Of a stretch of 50,227 nt of DNA, positions 10,922 through 22,288 are shown one piece after another. Numbering within the stretch: position 1 is the first letter of the stretch; the number at the start of each line of letters is the position of its first letter. This DNA comes from Chloromonas sp. AAM2 (Eukaryota > Chlorophyta > Chlorophyceae > Chlamydomonadales > Chlamydomonadaceae), in assembly GCA_004335635.1 (NCBI GenBank), contig QAXH01004062.1, positions 1 through 50,227 of the forward strand. The letters run 5' to 3'. The translations under genes were made by a program, and so were the position numbers. Under the pieces are notes generated by a model. That model was not told the origin of the DNA, did no database searches, and was given only the letters and a program-made list of their open reading frames with translations.

Positions 10922-12278
10922 TGGCCTACCCTCAAAGGACCTGTTCTTTACCCCTGAGACCTGCTCCTTATCTGGGCAGGCCTGCCTTGCTCGTTATCGT
11001 ATGCACACGAAGGCTTTGCCCTTTGGGGCTGCCTTGGTGCAACAGAAGGTCCTTTTTGATTGGGGCAGAACAGCCCGTGCTTGCTGTTTGGGCACAGGGA
11101 CAGAAACCGCGTTGTGACCAGGGTGGTGTAGGGCAGGTTCAGCCCCCACTTCTGATAACACAGTGGGTCGGATGGCAATCCTAGCTGGGTTACTTGAAGT
11201 CCTGCAATATGCCTGTTTGGAACTGCTGGATGACTGTTCGAAAGCCATTCTTGGACAGCATATGGCGGCAATGGCAGTCTATGCAAAGCGGACCACAAAG
11301 CCAATAGGATGATTGTTGGGATTGCAGTCGCAAGCTGTGATGTGCTGCTTGGCATTGAGCTGTGCGAATGAGCATGACGGGAGCTTTCCAGTGCAGCATT
11401 TTGTTTCGACAGCTGATGTGACAGCTGACTGAGTTCCTGGGGCATGGTCTCACTCCACAGTTGTGCTGTGTGCGCCATCCGCACAAGCTATTGAACGCAT
11501 TCACTGTGCTACAATCACTGTGCGTGCACCAGTTGTGAGCGTGATGAATGCTTGCCTGCGCCGTCGCTGGCTTGGCTTTTGCTTGCTTGCTAAAAGCTCC
11601 CACTTTTCAATGATATCGTGAGGGTGTAATCTGTGGCTGTGCGCCTTGGTCAGGCATCCAGGCCCCACTATGGCTTTGCTTATTGAGCACGTTGAGCGCA
11701 ACTGACGGAATCTGGTTTGTATTCATCCTAGTGAGGACAGTGATGGCCTGATAGAACCTGCGAACCATACATGACATCTATTTGACCACTTTTGCTAGGT
11801 GCACTGGCGTCTGGAGGTCATGAACAAGTTCAGTCACTCTTAGATTCCGTGGTTGGTCTTTGTGGCTTATGATGGCAGCTGTGATGAACGTGCTCGTGAT
11901 ATGTGTCGGATTTGTGGACTATCTGGGTTGTTGGTTGGCGGAGATTGTAAGCTTGCCAGGGCGGACACAAAGTGTGAGCAATGAGTGAGTTTGAACACAC
12001 ACGCCAGGACGCATACGCCAGGCAATGTGCTGCATCACATTAAGTGTCTTTGACGCTGAATTGTGGGTACTCCAATTAATAGCCTGAGAAAGAGAGCACT
12101 GACGGCAATACCCCATACACAAATTTTGTCAAGCAAGGTGAAGCCCGGCACTTGGAGGCACACCAGCTCACTCACATTGGCAACGTAAAGGAAGCAGACT
12201 CCAGTGGGGAGTTGTAGCATGGCGGATTCAGGGGGCATGGCATGAGGTCCCACTTCGGAGGCCACCAAGTCAGTCAGC
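10922..12278. other. 3' UTR and intergenic region
   Basis: No gene recognised. The first part is likely the 3' UTR of the membrane-protein gene, ending near the TGTAA at 11625. The rest precedes the IQ-motif gene and should hold its promoter. The open frames at 10948-11603 (minus) show no domain. Confidence 0.4.
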
Positions 12279-14232
12279 ATGCAGCAACCCTCGACTTCCG
12301 CTGTGGAGCGGGTGGAGGAACGCTTGGCGTTGCACGAAATCTTGCGCGTGGGATTGGCGCGTCAAGAGGACTTGCGCCTCTTGCAGCAGGTGCGCGCGCG
12401 GCGTGCCGCGCTACATGATGCCATGCATCGGATCGCACATGCCCAACCCACATGTCAGCATGCATACGAGGAATCAACCAGTTACTGGGGTCCTGTTGTC
12501 GCACTCCTTTGGATCTGACAGAACAGCAACAGGCAGAGGTCTGCGCAAGAATGCCAGAACTCAGAGACAGAGACGTCACCTCGTCATTGCCTGACCCCTC
12601 ACATATGCAAGGGTGCATTTTTTCCCAATCAGGCAGCAGAGCAAGAGTCGGAGGATTCCAGCACTCAGAGACGTTACCTCGTTCATGCACTTACTGTGCT
12701 GGCACTCCACTTTCACCAAAGAAAGCATCTAGGCAGTTCACATTTAAAACTACAGCAGGCCGGGTGGGCACACATGGGGTGGTTAGGCCTGGGATTACAC
12801 TACACCTGGGACAACACTACAGGTCACAGTGCACGGAACGGGACTGGAACCAATCTGCCCTAAGTCAGAGAACGAGTAAAACAACAAGGCAAAAGCGCCG
12901 GTTGGAGAACTCTTCATGAGGCGCTCTGACGCATGGCATGCCTGCTGCTCTTCCTGCAGAACGGAAGCACGTGTACAAAATTCACCAGAGGTACACAGTT
13001 GAATACACCTCGTCCCAATAAATGTTATAACATTGCATTTTCTTTCATCGCAAAACTAGCCATGCTCGCTCTGCCCCACAGATAGCTGAGGACTCCCCTC
13101 CCCTGGCCCCCTCAGCCGTTACTCAGGCATTTAAGGAGTGCCGCTATAGGGAGGAATGGCGATGCATGCGAGAGGCACAGCTGCTCGCACAGGTGACGGT
13201 TTCAATTATTGTCATTTAGCTTTTTTTTACCTTTCCTGTTTTGTATTTAACAACCGACTACAGGTGATGGCTTTTCATGAGAGGCCCCGCTTCTCATCAT
13301 CCGCAACAACTGTCAACATCTTTTTCACGACAAAAACAAAGGCTTGTATATACCAGGCGCAATCATTATCACCGCAATTATTATCACGACAAAATAAAGC
13401 TTCTATGTACCAGGCGCTGAGACAGACAAGGCAAAACAACTGGCAACAACTAGGCACGTAATCTGGCTGATGCTGGGTGATGAGTTGTGTTTCTGTGCTG
13501 GTCTCATGCACATCCTGCAACAAATGCTGCATAAGCGTGCAAAAACGCTCTGGATGTAAGCCAAATTACGAATTATGCGTGGCATGGGCTGTGTAATTAC
13601 AAATTAGCTTGGAAGCGTGCTCCCATTACGTACACACACACTAGGGATGCTTTCCTTCAGTATGGCTCCATCAATATTCCAAGTAATCTGCTGATCAAAA
13701 GCCTATCAAAGAAACCCAAAGCATTGAATGATAACACACACAGGTTGCCACCACTAGCCTGACCTCCCTCGCGGACGCCCACATGCTGCTAGTGGCGCAG
13801 CAGGTCGAACAGGCAAGCGAAATGGGCCAAACAGACAAGCGGGTGGTTCAGGGCTCAGAGCCAAAGGGGGTCCATGGTAAGCAGGGATAATAATGGTGCC
13901 TTGGTGCTCAGGCGCCTGGCCTGTCGCCGAGCTGGCCAGTGTGAACTGCTGCCGTCCAAATTTGTTGATATGTGCAGAGTAGAGGCAGTTCGAGCCAGAA
14001 ACGCAAGTGGCATTGGGCCCGAAACTGACCCACTTGTCTACGGCCTTGTTCATGTCTGCTCTTCGCCTAGTCATTGGGCCTGCATGCAATCGGCTGGGTT
14101 GTCACTGCGTGTGTGCACATGCACCGTGGGCCCTCCTGCTTTTAGAATGTGCAACCACGATGCTTTGGACAAGTTTGTGACTGCCTTGTACCATGTTGCA
14201 GTGCTGTGGGTTAAACCATGAAAAGCCATGTA

Positions 14233-14283
<51 letters not shown>

Positions 14284-15606
14284 TACCATGCAGATGCAGG
14301 TTCAGCAGCAGAAAGCACACCAGCAGGCAGGCCATAAGGCACCCCATACCACCCAATAATCATCATACACATCAACATTTATATAACCTGGTATGTAACT
14401 TGTCATAAAAGACGGGATTGCCACTGTGTTGGTGTGTAGATGCAGGCACAGCGGCAGAACACACGCAAACAGGCCACAGGGCATGTTAACACCGTACGAG
14501 CCTCCGCACCCTGGACGTCCCTCACAAGTGCTCCTGGCCCCCACACCACCCACCACACACTCCGCAACGCCCACACTCCCCCTTCCGCCTCCCAGCCCTC
14601 CCCCTCTCGACCCCCCTCCTCGTCTCTGGGTGCGGCTCTAAGCCTTTATTCAGCATCCCCGCCGGGAGCCAGTGGGGTTAAGGCGGGGGCGGCAGCGAGA
14701 GCGGGGACGGGGACGGGAGCGGGAATGGGGGCGGGGCCGCCCTGTACCGCACCTGCCAGCAAGCAACGCTCCAGAGGTGCGGGACGATCATGATGATCAG
14801 TTCAAGGTGGTTGTGCGGACAGCACTGTCAACACAACCATCATCAGCTTTCCTTATGATGCACAGTAGTCAACATAACTTACCAGTGCATGGTGATGATA
14901 ACTTACCAGTGCCTAACCCAACCTGCATTGCACACTGGTTTTCATTGGTAGGGATTTGCAGGTTCCGTTATTGTGTTTTTAACATCATTCGATTGGTTTA
15001 CGTTTAAGTGACTTTTTGGTGGAGCATGAGCTCCTTCAGAAGTTGGACAGTGCCCGAGGGCAGCAGTCCGGGGATTGGATATAGTTTTCAACCAGCAATA
15101 GTCGCGTCTCGGTCAGATATCAGTAACTGCGACATTGCCTTGAGCGCAAAGATACATTAACATTGGCCTATGTACTAGCCCAGCTCGGAGAAGGCAGGTG
15201 CAGCGATGATGGTTTGGCACCTCACATGACACTGGCCCACACTGACCTGATCCGTCAGCCTCTCGCACCTGCGTTGCAAGCGTTGCAAACATCATCATCA
15301 TGGCTTATCATGGTTTAACTCACGGTACAGCAGCTAGACGCTAGGTATCTTCCCAAGGATTGCACGCCTGACAATCATCAAGCCAAGTGAGCTCACTGGT
15401 CGCGTGGCGCAAAGTGCGAATGTCATCCCTAGTGGGGGACACCTCTGCTGGTCCACTGGGGCTGGAGCAGTTGCAAGCGTATTGCCTCGTTGCATTCCGT
15501 TGATTGTCATTCATTGCTGGTGCAGCGGTGCAGTTACCAGTTGTGCTGCTTGTTTTCCTTCCGCCCTTGCCTCCGCTGAGCAGTCCTCCCCGGACTGAAG
15601 GCCATG

Positions 15607-15657
<51 letters not shown>

Positions 15658-16626
15658 GTTGATCGTGATTTTCCCCCGTCCGCTTGTAAGGGACCCTAGA
15701 CAGCCTTGCGGCATCAGTTGTATAATACAATACATTTTGCTTACGAACTTGTTATTGCTGTCCTGACGTCTGCAGCGCTGACCGCCGCGCCTGCCCGCAC
15801 CCGCACCTCCACACCAGTTCTGATGACCACCGAACAACTGAGGCGCCAACTCAGCTTAGGTGCAGCCAACGCCATTCCTCCTCCCTCCGCGCCTGCTCAG
15901 GCCCCATCCGTCACCGGTGCTAGCTCACCTGCCTCGACCAACTCCAACCACCCCGTCCGTCCACGGCCTGCTGCCCATCCTGCAACTTCTGCCAACCTAA
16001 CTAATGTAACCAACCCAACCAACTCAACCAACTCCGCCCGCCTCCAAGCCGACCACAGGGCTTCTATCTCTCAGGGTTCATCGCACACACCACCATCCCC
16101 TTGCACGGTTGAATACAGCCACAGTCGCAGTAACAGTAATAGTAACCGTCACAGTCAAAATCAGAGTCAGAATCAGAGCCACAGTCACGGTCACAGTCAC
16201 AGCCACAGTCACAGTCACAGTCACAGTCACAGTCTGCCCCGCACCCCGCCCCGTACCGCCCCCCCTGCGATCCGCAGCACCCCGCCAGTGAACGCCATCA
16301 CCACTGCAAGTAGCGGCCCGGCCGAACAGCCCCGTTTCCAGCGGTTACTACGGTTACAGGGCACGTTACTGTCAGGGCTGCATCAGCATGCAGAGGCCGG
16401 GGGAGCGCAGGTGGGCGGAGCCCTTTCTTCTTGGGCATAGAGATGGATAGCAATCACATAGACAACTCACATCATATGCTACTATGCTACAAGCCATGTC
16501 ACAGACCTTGTGCATGCTTGGCCTGGGCACCCTCTGCCAAGGGCTTGGCACCCACCCTGGTGATTGCCCTTGCGCTGCTTACCTGCCAGCTTTGGGTGAC
16601 ATTAATTCAGCGGTCGGTGTTGCTGC

Positions 16627-16666
<40 letters not shown>

Positions 16667-19600
16667 ATAAGGACAATCACTGCCGTTTTTGCCGTTTATG
16701 AGCACGTGGTTTGCCTGCCCCTGCACAGGCCGCTCTGTCCGCCCTGCGTGAGAGTGTGACCCTCATGCAGATGCACTTTAACGCGTGCATGGCGGAGGCA
16801 GGGCAGGCCAGGGCCGAGGACAGCGCCGGACCACACCAATCCGCGATGAAGAAGTGAGCGTCATGGTTTTGTTCCATGATGTGCCGTGTACCCTGGAAAA
16901 GCACTTTAAATTCAAAACGATGCACATTCAGGCGCCTGTCTTTGCTCTTGGGCTGCGAAATTAATCTGCAAATCCCTCTAAAGTTGAGCATGGTTGAGCG
17001 GATGGATAATGAGGAAGCTCCTCACCAGACAAGCTTGGCACTGGTATGATGATCACTGATCGATCAACCTAAGGCCTGCACCTACACCTAAGGCCTGCAC
17101 CTTTAAGGTTCGAACATCAAAGCAATTTCAATGACAGGTTAATACCTACGTTCAAGGTTCGAACATCAAAGCAATTTCAATGACAGGTTAATGCCTACGT
17201 TCAAGGTTCGAACATCAAAGCAATTTTGATGACAGGTTAANNNNNNNNNNNNNNNNNNNNNNNNNNNNNNNNNNNNNNNNNNNNNNNNNNNNNNNNNNNN
17301 NNNNNNNNNNNNNNNNNNNNNNNNNNNNNNNNNNNNNNNNNNNNNNNNNNNNNNNNNNNNNNNNNNNNNNNNNNNNNNNNNNNNNNNNNNNNNNNNNNNN
17401 NNNNNNNNNNNNNNNNNNNNNNNNNNNNNNNNNNNNNNNNNNNNNNNNNNNNNNNNNNNNNNNNNNNNNNNNNNNNNNNNNNNNNNNNNNNNNNNNNNNN
17501 NNNNNNNNNNNNNNNNNNNNNNNNNNNNNNNNNNNNNNNNNNNNNNNNNNNNNNNNNNNNNNNNNNNNNNNNNNNNNNNNNNNNNNNNNNNNNNNNNNNN
17601 NNNNNNNNNNNNNNNNNNNNNNNNNNNNNNNNNNNNNNNNNNNNNNNNNNNNNNNNNNNNNNNNNNNNNNNNNNNNNNNNNNNNNNNNNNNNNNNNNNNN
17701 NNNNNNNNNNNNNNNNNNNNNNNNNNNNNNNNNNNNNNNNNNNNNNNNNNNNNNNNNNNNNNNNNNNNNNNNNNGTTAATACCTACGTTCAAGCTTCGAA
17801 CATCAAAGCAATTTCAATGACAGGTTAATGCCTACGTTCAAGGTTCGAACATCAAAGCAATTTTGATGACAGGTTACAACCATGAGACGACTGCCCGATC
17901 ACCTCTCAGTCTAACCTGCTTAGATGCATTGCGCTGCCTGGCTGCCAGCCAGCTTCATGCGCTTGTACGTCCGTATCTTTTTCTTTGTTTTCTTTGCCTG
18001 GCCTTCCGCCCGCTGCGGTTTCACGCTGCATCGGCCTTCAGTTTTTTCTGTTGTATCAGCCCTTCTGTGTTGTAACAGGCCTCGGATTTATGTTGGATAT
18101 GCTCAGTATGTTTGGCACATCTGCACTGCAACAGCAAGACATGCATTTGACACGTGAGGAAGGTGAACTGGCCAGTTAGTGTTACCAGTACCATGGTTGT
18201 GAGCTCAATGTGATGTTCCGTGTGGCCCAGGCGCGCCAACTGGAGCCGTCTGCTGCCCCTGGGCCAACTGGGCCTCACCGCCACCGACACTGCCCGGCTG
18301 CAGCAGCTGCGGCAGCACATGGCAGCACGTGCCATTCAGGTGACGACGGTGGTTTGAGCTTGGCACCAGCACTTCTTTTAGAAAGTATGCAGATGTTGTG
18401 TATGCTGGCACCATCTGCTGTACCAGTTGTGTGGCAACACAGATGTAAAACTACACTCGCTCACTCACACACTCATCGACTCGCTCACTCGCTCACTCAC
18501 AGCGAGCCGTCAGGCGGCACCTGCGGGGGCTGAGGCACGCGCGGGCGGTGGCCGAGGCGAGTGAAAGGGCGGGGAGGGCGGCGCAGAGATTGAGGGACAG
18601 AGCCGCCGCCGTCTGCCAGGTGCGGCTCTGCAGACTCTGCTTGGATCACCGTCACCAGTTTGTGATCATCGCTGTTTTCATCCCTAGCACCTCAGCTGCA
18701 GCACTGTTTGCCCACATGATAGGATACAGGTTGCGAATCTGGAAAGGGTTGTTGATGACGAGCTGCTTAGTCTGTAACCTGTGTGCATGATTAGTTGCTG
18801 TCTATGACATCGCCTGTGTCAGATTGCAGAATAACGGATAACATGAACAGGGAGAGATTAGGCTTGCCTACCTGATTCTGCACGGGGATGCAGTTTGCAG
18901 CTTATCATTAAGCGTACGTTTCTATCTTTAACAACGCGATCATTGCATGGTTGCGTGTCTGGTGCAGCGTCACTGGCGAGGCTATGCCGCTCGGCAACGC
19001 TGTACAGCGCTGCGCCAAGCCGCAGCGCAAGAAAGGCAGTGGCAAGCAGCTCACCGGGTACAACAATTTTGTGCCGCCGTGCGAATACAGCGCGCATGGC
19101 GGATGCACCGCAAGCGCAGCAGAGTGCGACGAGCCCTGGCGGCCTCTCAACCGTTTTCTGCCAAGTCTTACCCGGCCACTGCTACCACAACCACAACCAC
19201 GCTTGACAGCCAGTCGACCCGTACCACACCACTAGCCGAGATTGTTGCGCTCGACAACACGACGTCGGTTTCTTCGAGGAGCATGGGCGTCCACGCTCCG
19301 GCCAGGGGTTGTTCGGGTGCTAACGGGCAGTCGGAGAGTGCATCGCGTACAGCAGGGGTATTGGCGAGGGCTGTGGTGGTTATCCAGGCAGCTGTGCGCG
19401 GATGGCTGGTGCGGCGCAGCCTGGGAGTGTGGTGGGCGAGGAACCTTGGAGCGATCCGAGCGCGCCGCGCTTCACGCCGCGCGTGGGAAACGCACAGGGC
19501 CTTCATGCAAGCGTCGATGCCGTTGCAGCAACAGGTATGCCAGCAAAGCAGAGATGCCAAGTCGTGGCGTCCACCTTCTGATCCATCTGCGTTCTCTCAA

Positions 19601-21097
19601 CGTGAAGCAATGTACAGATACGTGCAAAACGGGCAGCACCACATGGACAGCAGGCGTTGCAAGGCTAACGTACAAAATTCAAGGTTCTCCCCACGAGCCA
19701 GCCACTCGATGTGACCTTAAGTGCGGCCATGCAGTGCATGTAAGCTTGCTTCGCGATGTCAGCACCATTTTCGGTGAATCCTGGCTTGTTAGACTGCGCC
19801 CAATGCGCTCTATCAGGAACTGTTCAGATCTCACGAAGCATGCACTCTGTCGAGAGCCTGACCTCAACATCGCGATCTACGGATTTGTAGGGGTTTTGGT
19901 GACGGGCCAAACTGCGCCGAACATACAGCGCGCCACTGCGGCTGTTCTACGTCTGATTTCAGCTGCCTGTAAAGCCCTGGATCGTCGCAAATAATGCAGT
20001 GTAACCCACAAGGCATCCTTGGAAGCTGGTCTACGGATTCTGCAGTTTGGCCACGTTTGTGCGATTGGCTCGTGGGGCAAACTTCAAGTCAAACTCGCAA
20101 CCATTTCAAACAGAAGCACCTGTCTCTGCCTTGCAGTTGGTTGACACTTTGTCTGCGGAGGCCCATGCCCATCGGATAGTGCGGGTGGACGCGCAGCGCG
20201 AGCAGCAGCAGTTTGAAGCCAACTGGTTGGGGTGGCTGGCAGCGCAGCATGCCACGGCTGTCACACAGCCGCTGCCCAGAGTGAGCGTGAAGGCTTGTAA
20301 CTCTTGTGTATGCGTCGGTTGCAACTCTTGTGTATATGCAGCTTGAAACAATAGCAGCGGAGGTTTATGGAATTCTGGGATACACCCTGAATACACCAAC
20401 ACACATTCAAAGTTGTCCGGTGTCTAGTGCCTCCGCTATCGGTTTGGAGGGCATGAGTGTGTGCATACAGTGGAATATGAATAAAGGTATTTGACCATGA
20501 CTCAACCATGAGCTCAGTCATGAGACAGTTTCTTGTTCCTACTGTTCCGTCCCACAGGGTTGGGTGCCTCACCGCGACCCCGCTAGCAATGAGGATGTTT
20601 TCCTGGATACGCGCACAGGTAAAAAGACGCTTTGGAAACACGGCAAGGAGCATGTGGGCATCAAATCTGAGGCATGCCATGCCCTTCAACGCATCTGAAA
20701 GGGCACTATTTCCTATACAGTACACAAATGGCTTGGTTCGTGCTTGTGTTGTGCGTTGTCTTAGGGAGGGTCAGCACGGGATCCATCGAGGTCTCCGTTC
20801 GCGCTGTGCTTCGCTTTGTATTATGCATTTTGAATGCGGTTCTTGCTTTCATCTGCTCCCACAGGCGCACTTCACGCCCACCATCCCGCAGTGGTCCAGT
20901 TGCGTGCGTTCGCCGCCTCCCAACGCTCCCAAGCCATGACCCAGCTGCAGCAGCGCATGGCACATGCAGCGCAGCGCATTCAACAGCTGCAGGAAACCGC
21001 TGCCCAGCAGCGAGCCACGCTCATGCAGGAAATGCACACACTGCTGGCGGAGCAGCTGACTGCTAAGCCCGCAGGACGGCCCTCTAGGCAGAAATAG
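12279..21097 (+). CDS. IQ-motif, coiled-coil protein with a WW-like segment
   Basis: Likely a calmodulin-binding scaffold. The exons I can chain by phase are 13082-13192, 13744-13803, 14446-14776, 15776-16410, 16729-16853, 18231-18339, 18503-18619, 18968-19534, 20137-20280, an exon from 20558, and a last exon ending at TAG 21097. The first exon starts at ATG 12279 (residues of coiled-coil type); its donor and one exon near 12515-12560 are unsure. The exon at 15776 is rich in Ser, Pro and Thr and holds a His-Ser run. Four IQ-like motifs follow: AIQRAVRRHLRGLRHAR, VCQRHWRGYAARQR, VRIQRAWRMHRKRSR and VVIQAAVRGWLVRRS. The exon at 20558 reads GWVPHRDP and FLDTRTGKKTLWKHG, like a WW or plant-type tryptophan motif. 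The C terminus is a glutamine-rich coiled coil. I know no named family with this layout. Confidence 0.78.
14060..14284 (+). repeat. SINE-like dispersed repeat with (GAT)n tail, copy A
   Basis: About 170 bp (CTAGTCATTGGGCCTGCATG through ACCATG) followed by a (GAT)n run of about 17 units at 14233-14284. A second copy in the same orientation lies at 26591-26790. Copy A lies in an intron of the IQ-motif gene. Confidence 0.88.
15012..15292 (+). repeat. Dispersed repeat, TTTTTGGTGGAGCATGAGCT family, copy 1
   Basis: About 280 bp starting CTTTTTGGTGGAGCATGAG and ending GCACCTGCGTTGCAA. It matches the reverse complement of 49038-49330 over its length, with scattered substitutions and short indels. 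It lies in the intron 14777-15775 of the IQ-motif gene. Confidence 0.88.
15607..15656. repeat. (CA)n microsatellite
   Basis: About 25 CA units, directly after CAGTCCTCCCCGGACTGAAG and GCCATGT. That leader also occurs at 32411, where it is followed by an (AAC)n tract. Confidence 0.97.
16120..16232 (+). repeat. CACAGT hexamer array inside a coding exon
   Basis: Imperfect CACAGT and CAGAGT units encode a His-Ser and Asn-Ser run within the 15776-16410 exon of the IQ-motif gene. The exon is supported by matching phase on both sides, so I read the array as translated. Confidence 0.8.
16630..16665. repeat. (TG)n microsatellite
   Basis: About 18 TG units in the intron 16411-16728 of the IQ-motif gene. 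Confidence 0.97.
17105..17877. repeat. 49-bp satellite array around an assembly gap
   Basis: AAGGTTCGAACATCAAAGC recurs at 17105, 17154 and 17203, a period of 49 bp, and again after the gap. Units differ at AATTTCAATG versus AATTTTGATG and at TTAATACC versus TTAATGCC. The same order of variants appears on both sides of the gap. The array lies within the intron 16854-18230 of the IQ-motif gene. Confidence 0.92.
17241..17774. other. Assembly gap (534 N)
   Basis: A run of undetermined bases, bounded on both sides by the 49-bp satellite. The gap probably contains more satellite copies. Confidence 0.99.
18462..18502 (+). repeat. CACTCGCT microsatellite abutting a 3' splice site
   Basis: Repeated CTCACTCG and CTCACTCA units run straight into the CACAG acceptor of the exon at 18503, so the repeat acts as the pyrimidine-rich tract. 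Confidence 0.7.
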
Positions 21098-22288
21098 AAT
21101 AGCCCTTCTCTGGTGCAAACAGGCAGGCATACTGAAATTGGCATCCCAGAGTAGCTCGCTGTGCGAATCTCCATGCTGGCTGCCTCGTCACAGGCATTTG
21201 TAAAGGCCTCTGATTGATGAGTCATGCCGCCGTCTGTCACAGGCTCTGTAGTGTAACAAAACATGCAAGGCGAATAAGGCAGACAAGCCGGGCTGGGAAA
21301 CACAATGTCTTGTTGGAAAACTTGGTGTTGATGTTCTAAGAGGCACACCACTCTGGTTACTTAATGCGGTGTGTATAGATAGAAGGATTGCCGGGATAGT
21401 GGTTCCACCGTAGCCAGGAACTCGCCTGGCCTCCTGGGGCGTAATCCATTCAACTTCAGCCAGTTCCATTATAGAAGCTCGACTGACTAAGGGTGGGTTG
21501 AATGGGTATAGCACGAGTTTACCTAGGAAACCCCCTGAGAGATGGCTGCCCCTAGCCGGGTGATTCCTGTTTGCCAAACTGTCTGCAAAGTCCAGTTGAT
21601 TCTTTCAAGTCAAGTCATCTGAACAGTGCTGAGTCAACCTGCATGAATCAAGCGCCCCCACTTGTCCGACGTGCATTCACCGGAATTGCTCACCGGCAAT
21701 GCACACTTTCCTGTCTTGTGCGTGTTGGGCTTTCTGCATCTTTTTCTCGCTCAGAGTTGGTCAGGCCAAAAGTTAGGCAGGTCGACTGAAGGGTCCTGTG
21801 CCAACTTCCCGATGTCGGTGTGGTTGATTGATTCACAAACCCCACGACCAAGACGTAATGCAACATAATCTATCAAACAGCTCAGCCAGCTGCAAGCTTA
21901 CAGGTAGAAGCGAGCATGCACAGGTGGAAACAAGAACAACGTTACCAGCTACGCATGAAGTTGGCATGCGCCCCGTCTGTGCCCTGCAGATAGCCTTTTG
22001 TCTAGGCTAACTCATAGTCATGTACACCACCGCATGTCTAATGGTATCGCTGAGGGATGCTCTTAACCGTTTGTTTATCCGTTACGCTCCTACCAGACCC
22101 TGCTCAGCACGCATACCAGTGCCTTGGTGTCTCGAGATGTGGGCATGTGCAGATGCAATCGTTATCTCAACAGGACACGAGATGTGCAACATGCCCATGG
22201 CCCTGCTGGGTCACTCTGAGCCTGGCAGAGAAACACACATCTGGAGTGATGGCCTTACAGTCAGGGGAAAGAGAGTTGAGTTGCAACA
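21098..22288. other. Convergent intergenic region
   Basis: This lies between the 3' ends of the IQ-motif gene (plus) and SPT5 (minus). A plus-strand TGTAA at 21199-21203 and a minus-strand TGTAA (TTACA at 22255-22259) fit as polyadenylation signals of the two genes. No other gene was recognised. Confidence 0.5.
22255..22259 (-). terminator. TGTAA polyadenylation signal of SPT5
   Basis: TTACA on the plus strand reads TGTAA on the minus strand, about 30 bp after the SPT5 stop codon. Confidence 0.5.

Noticed and set aside
14071..14408. Poly-histidine, poly-serine and poly-aspartate frames
   Set aside because: They are the three readings of the (GAT)n tail of a dispersed repeat within an intron.
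15341..15849. Cys-Val and similar dipeptide frames over the (CA)n tract
   Set aside because: Microsatellite translation; no flanking domain, and the tract lies in an intron of the IQ-motif gene.
16855..16857. TGA taken as the end of a separate gene ending at 16857
   Set aside because: The TGA lies within a GTGAGC donor, and splicing there joins in phase to the exon at 18231, which continues into IQ motifs.
17166..17792. 208-codon minus-strand frame across the N run
   Set aside because: It exists only because unknown bases were not read as stops.
17105..17877. Regular 49-bp repeats considered as a CRISPR array
   Set aside because: The whole unit is repeated with no variable spacers, and the setting is a eukaryotic intron.
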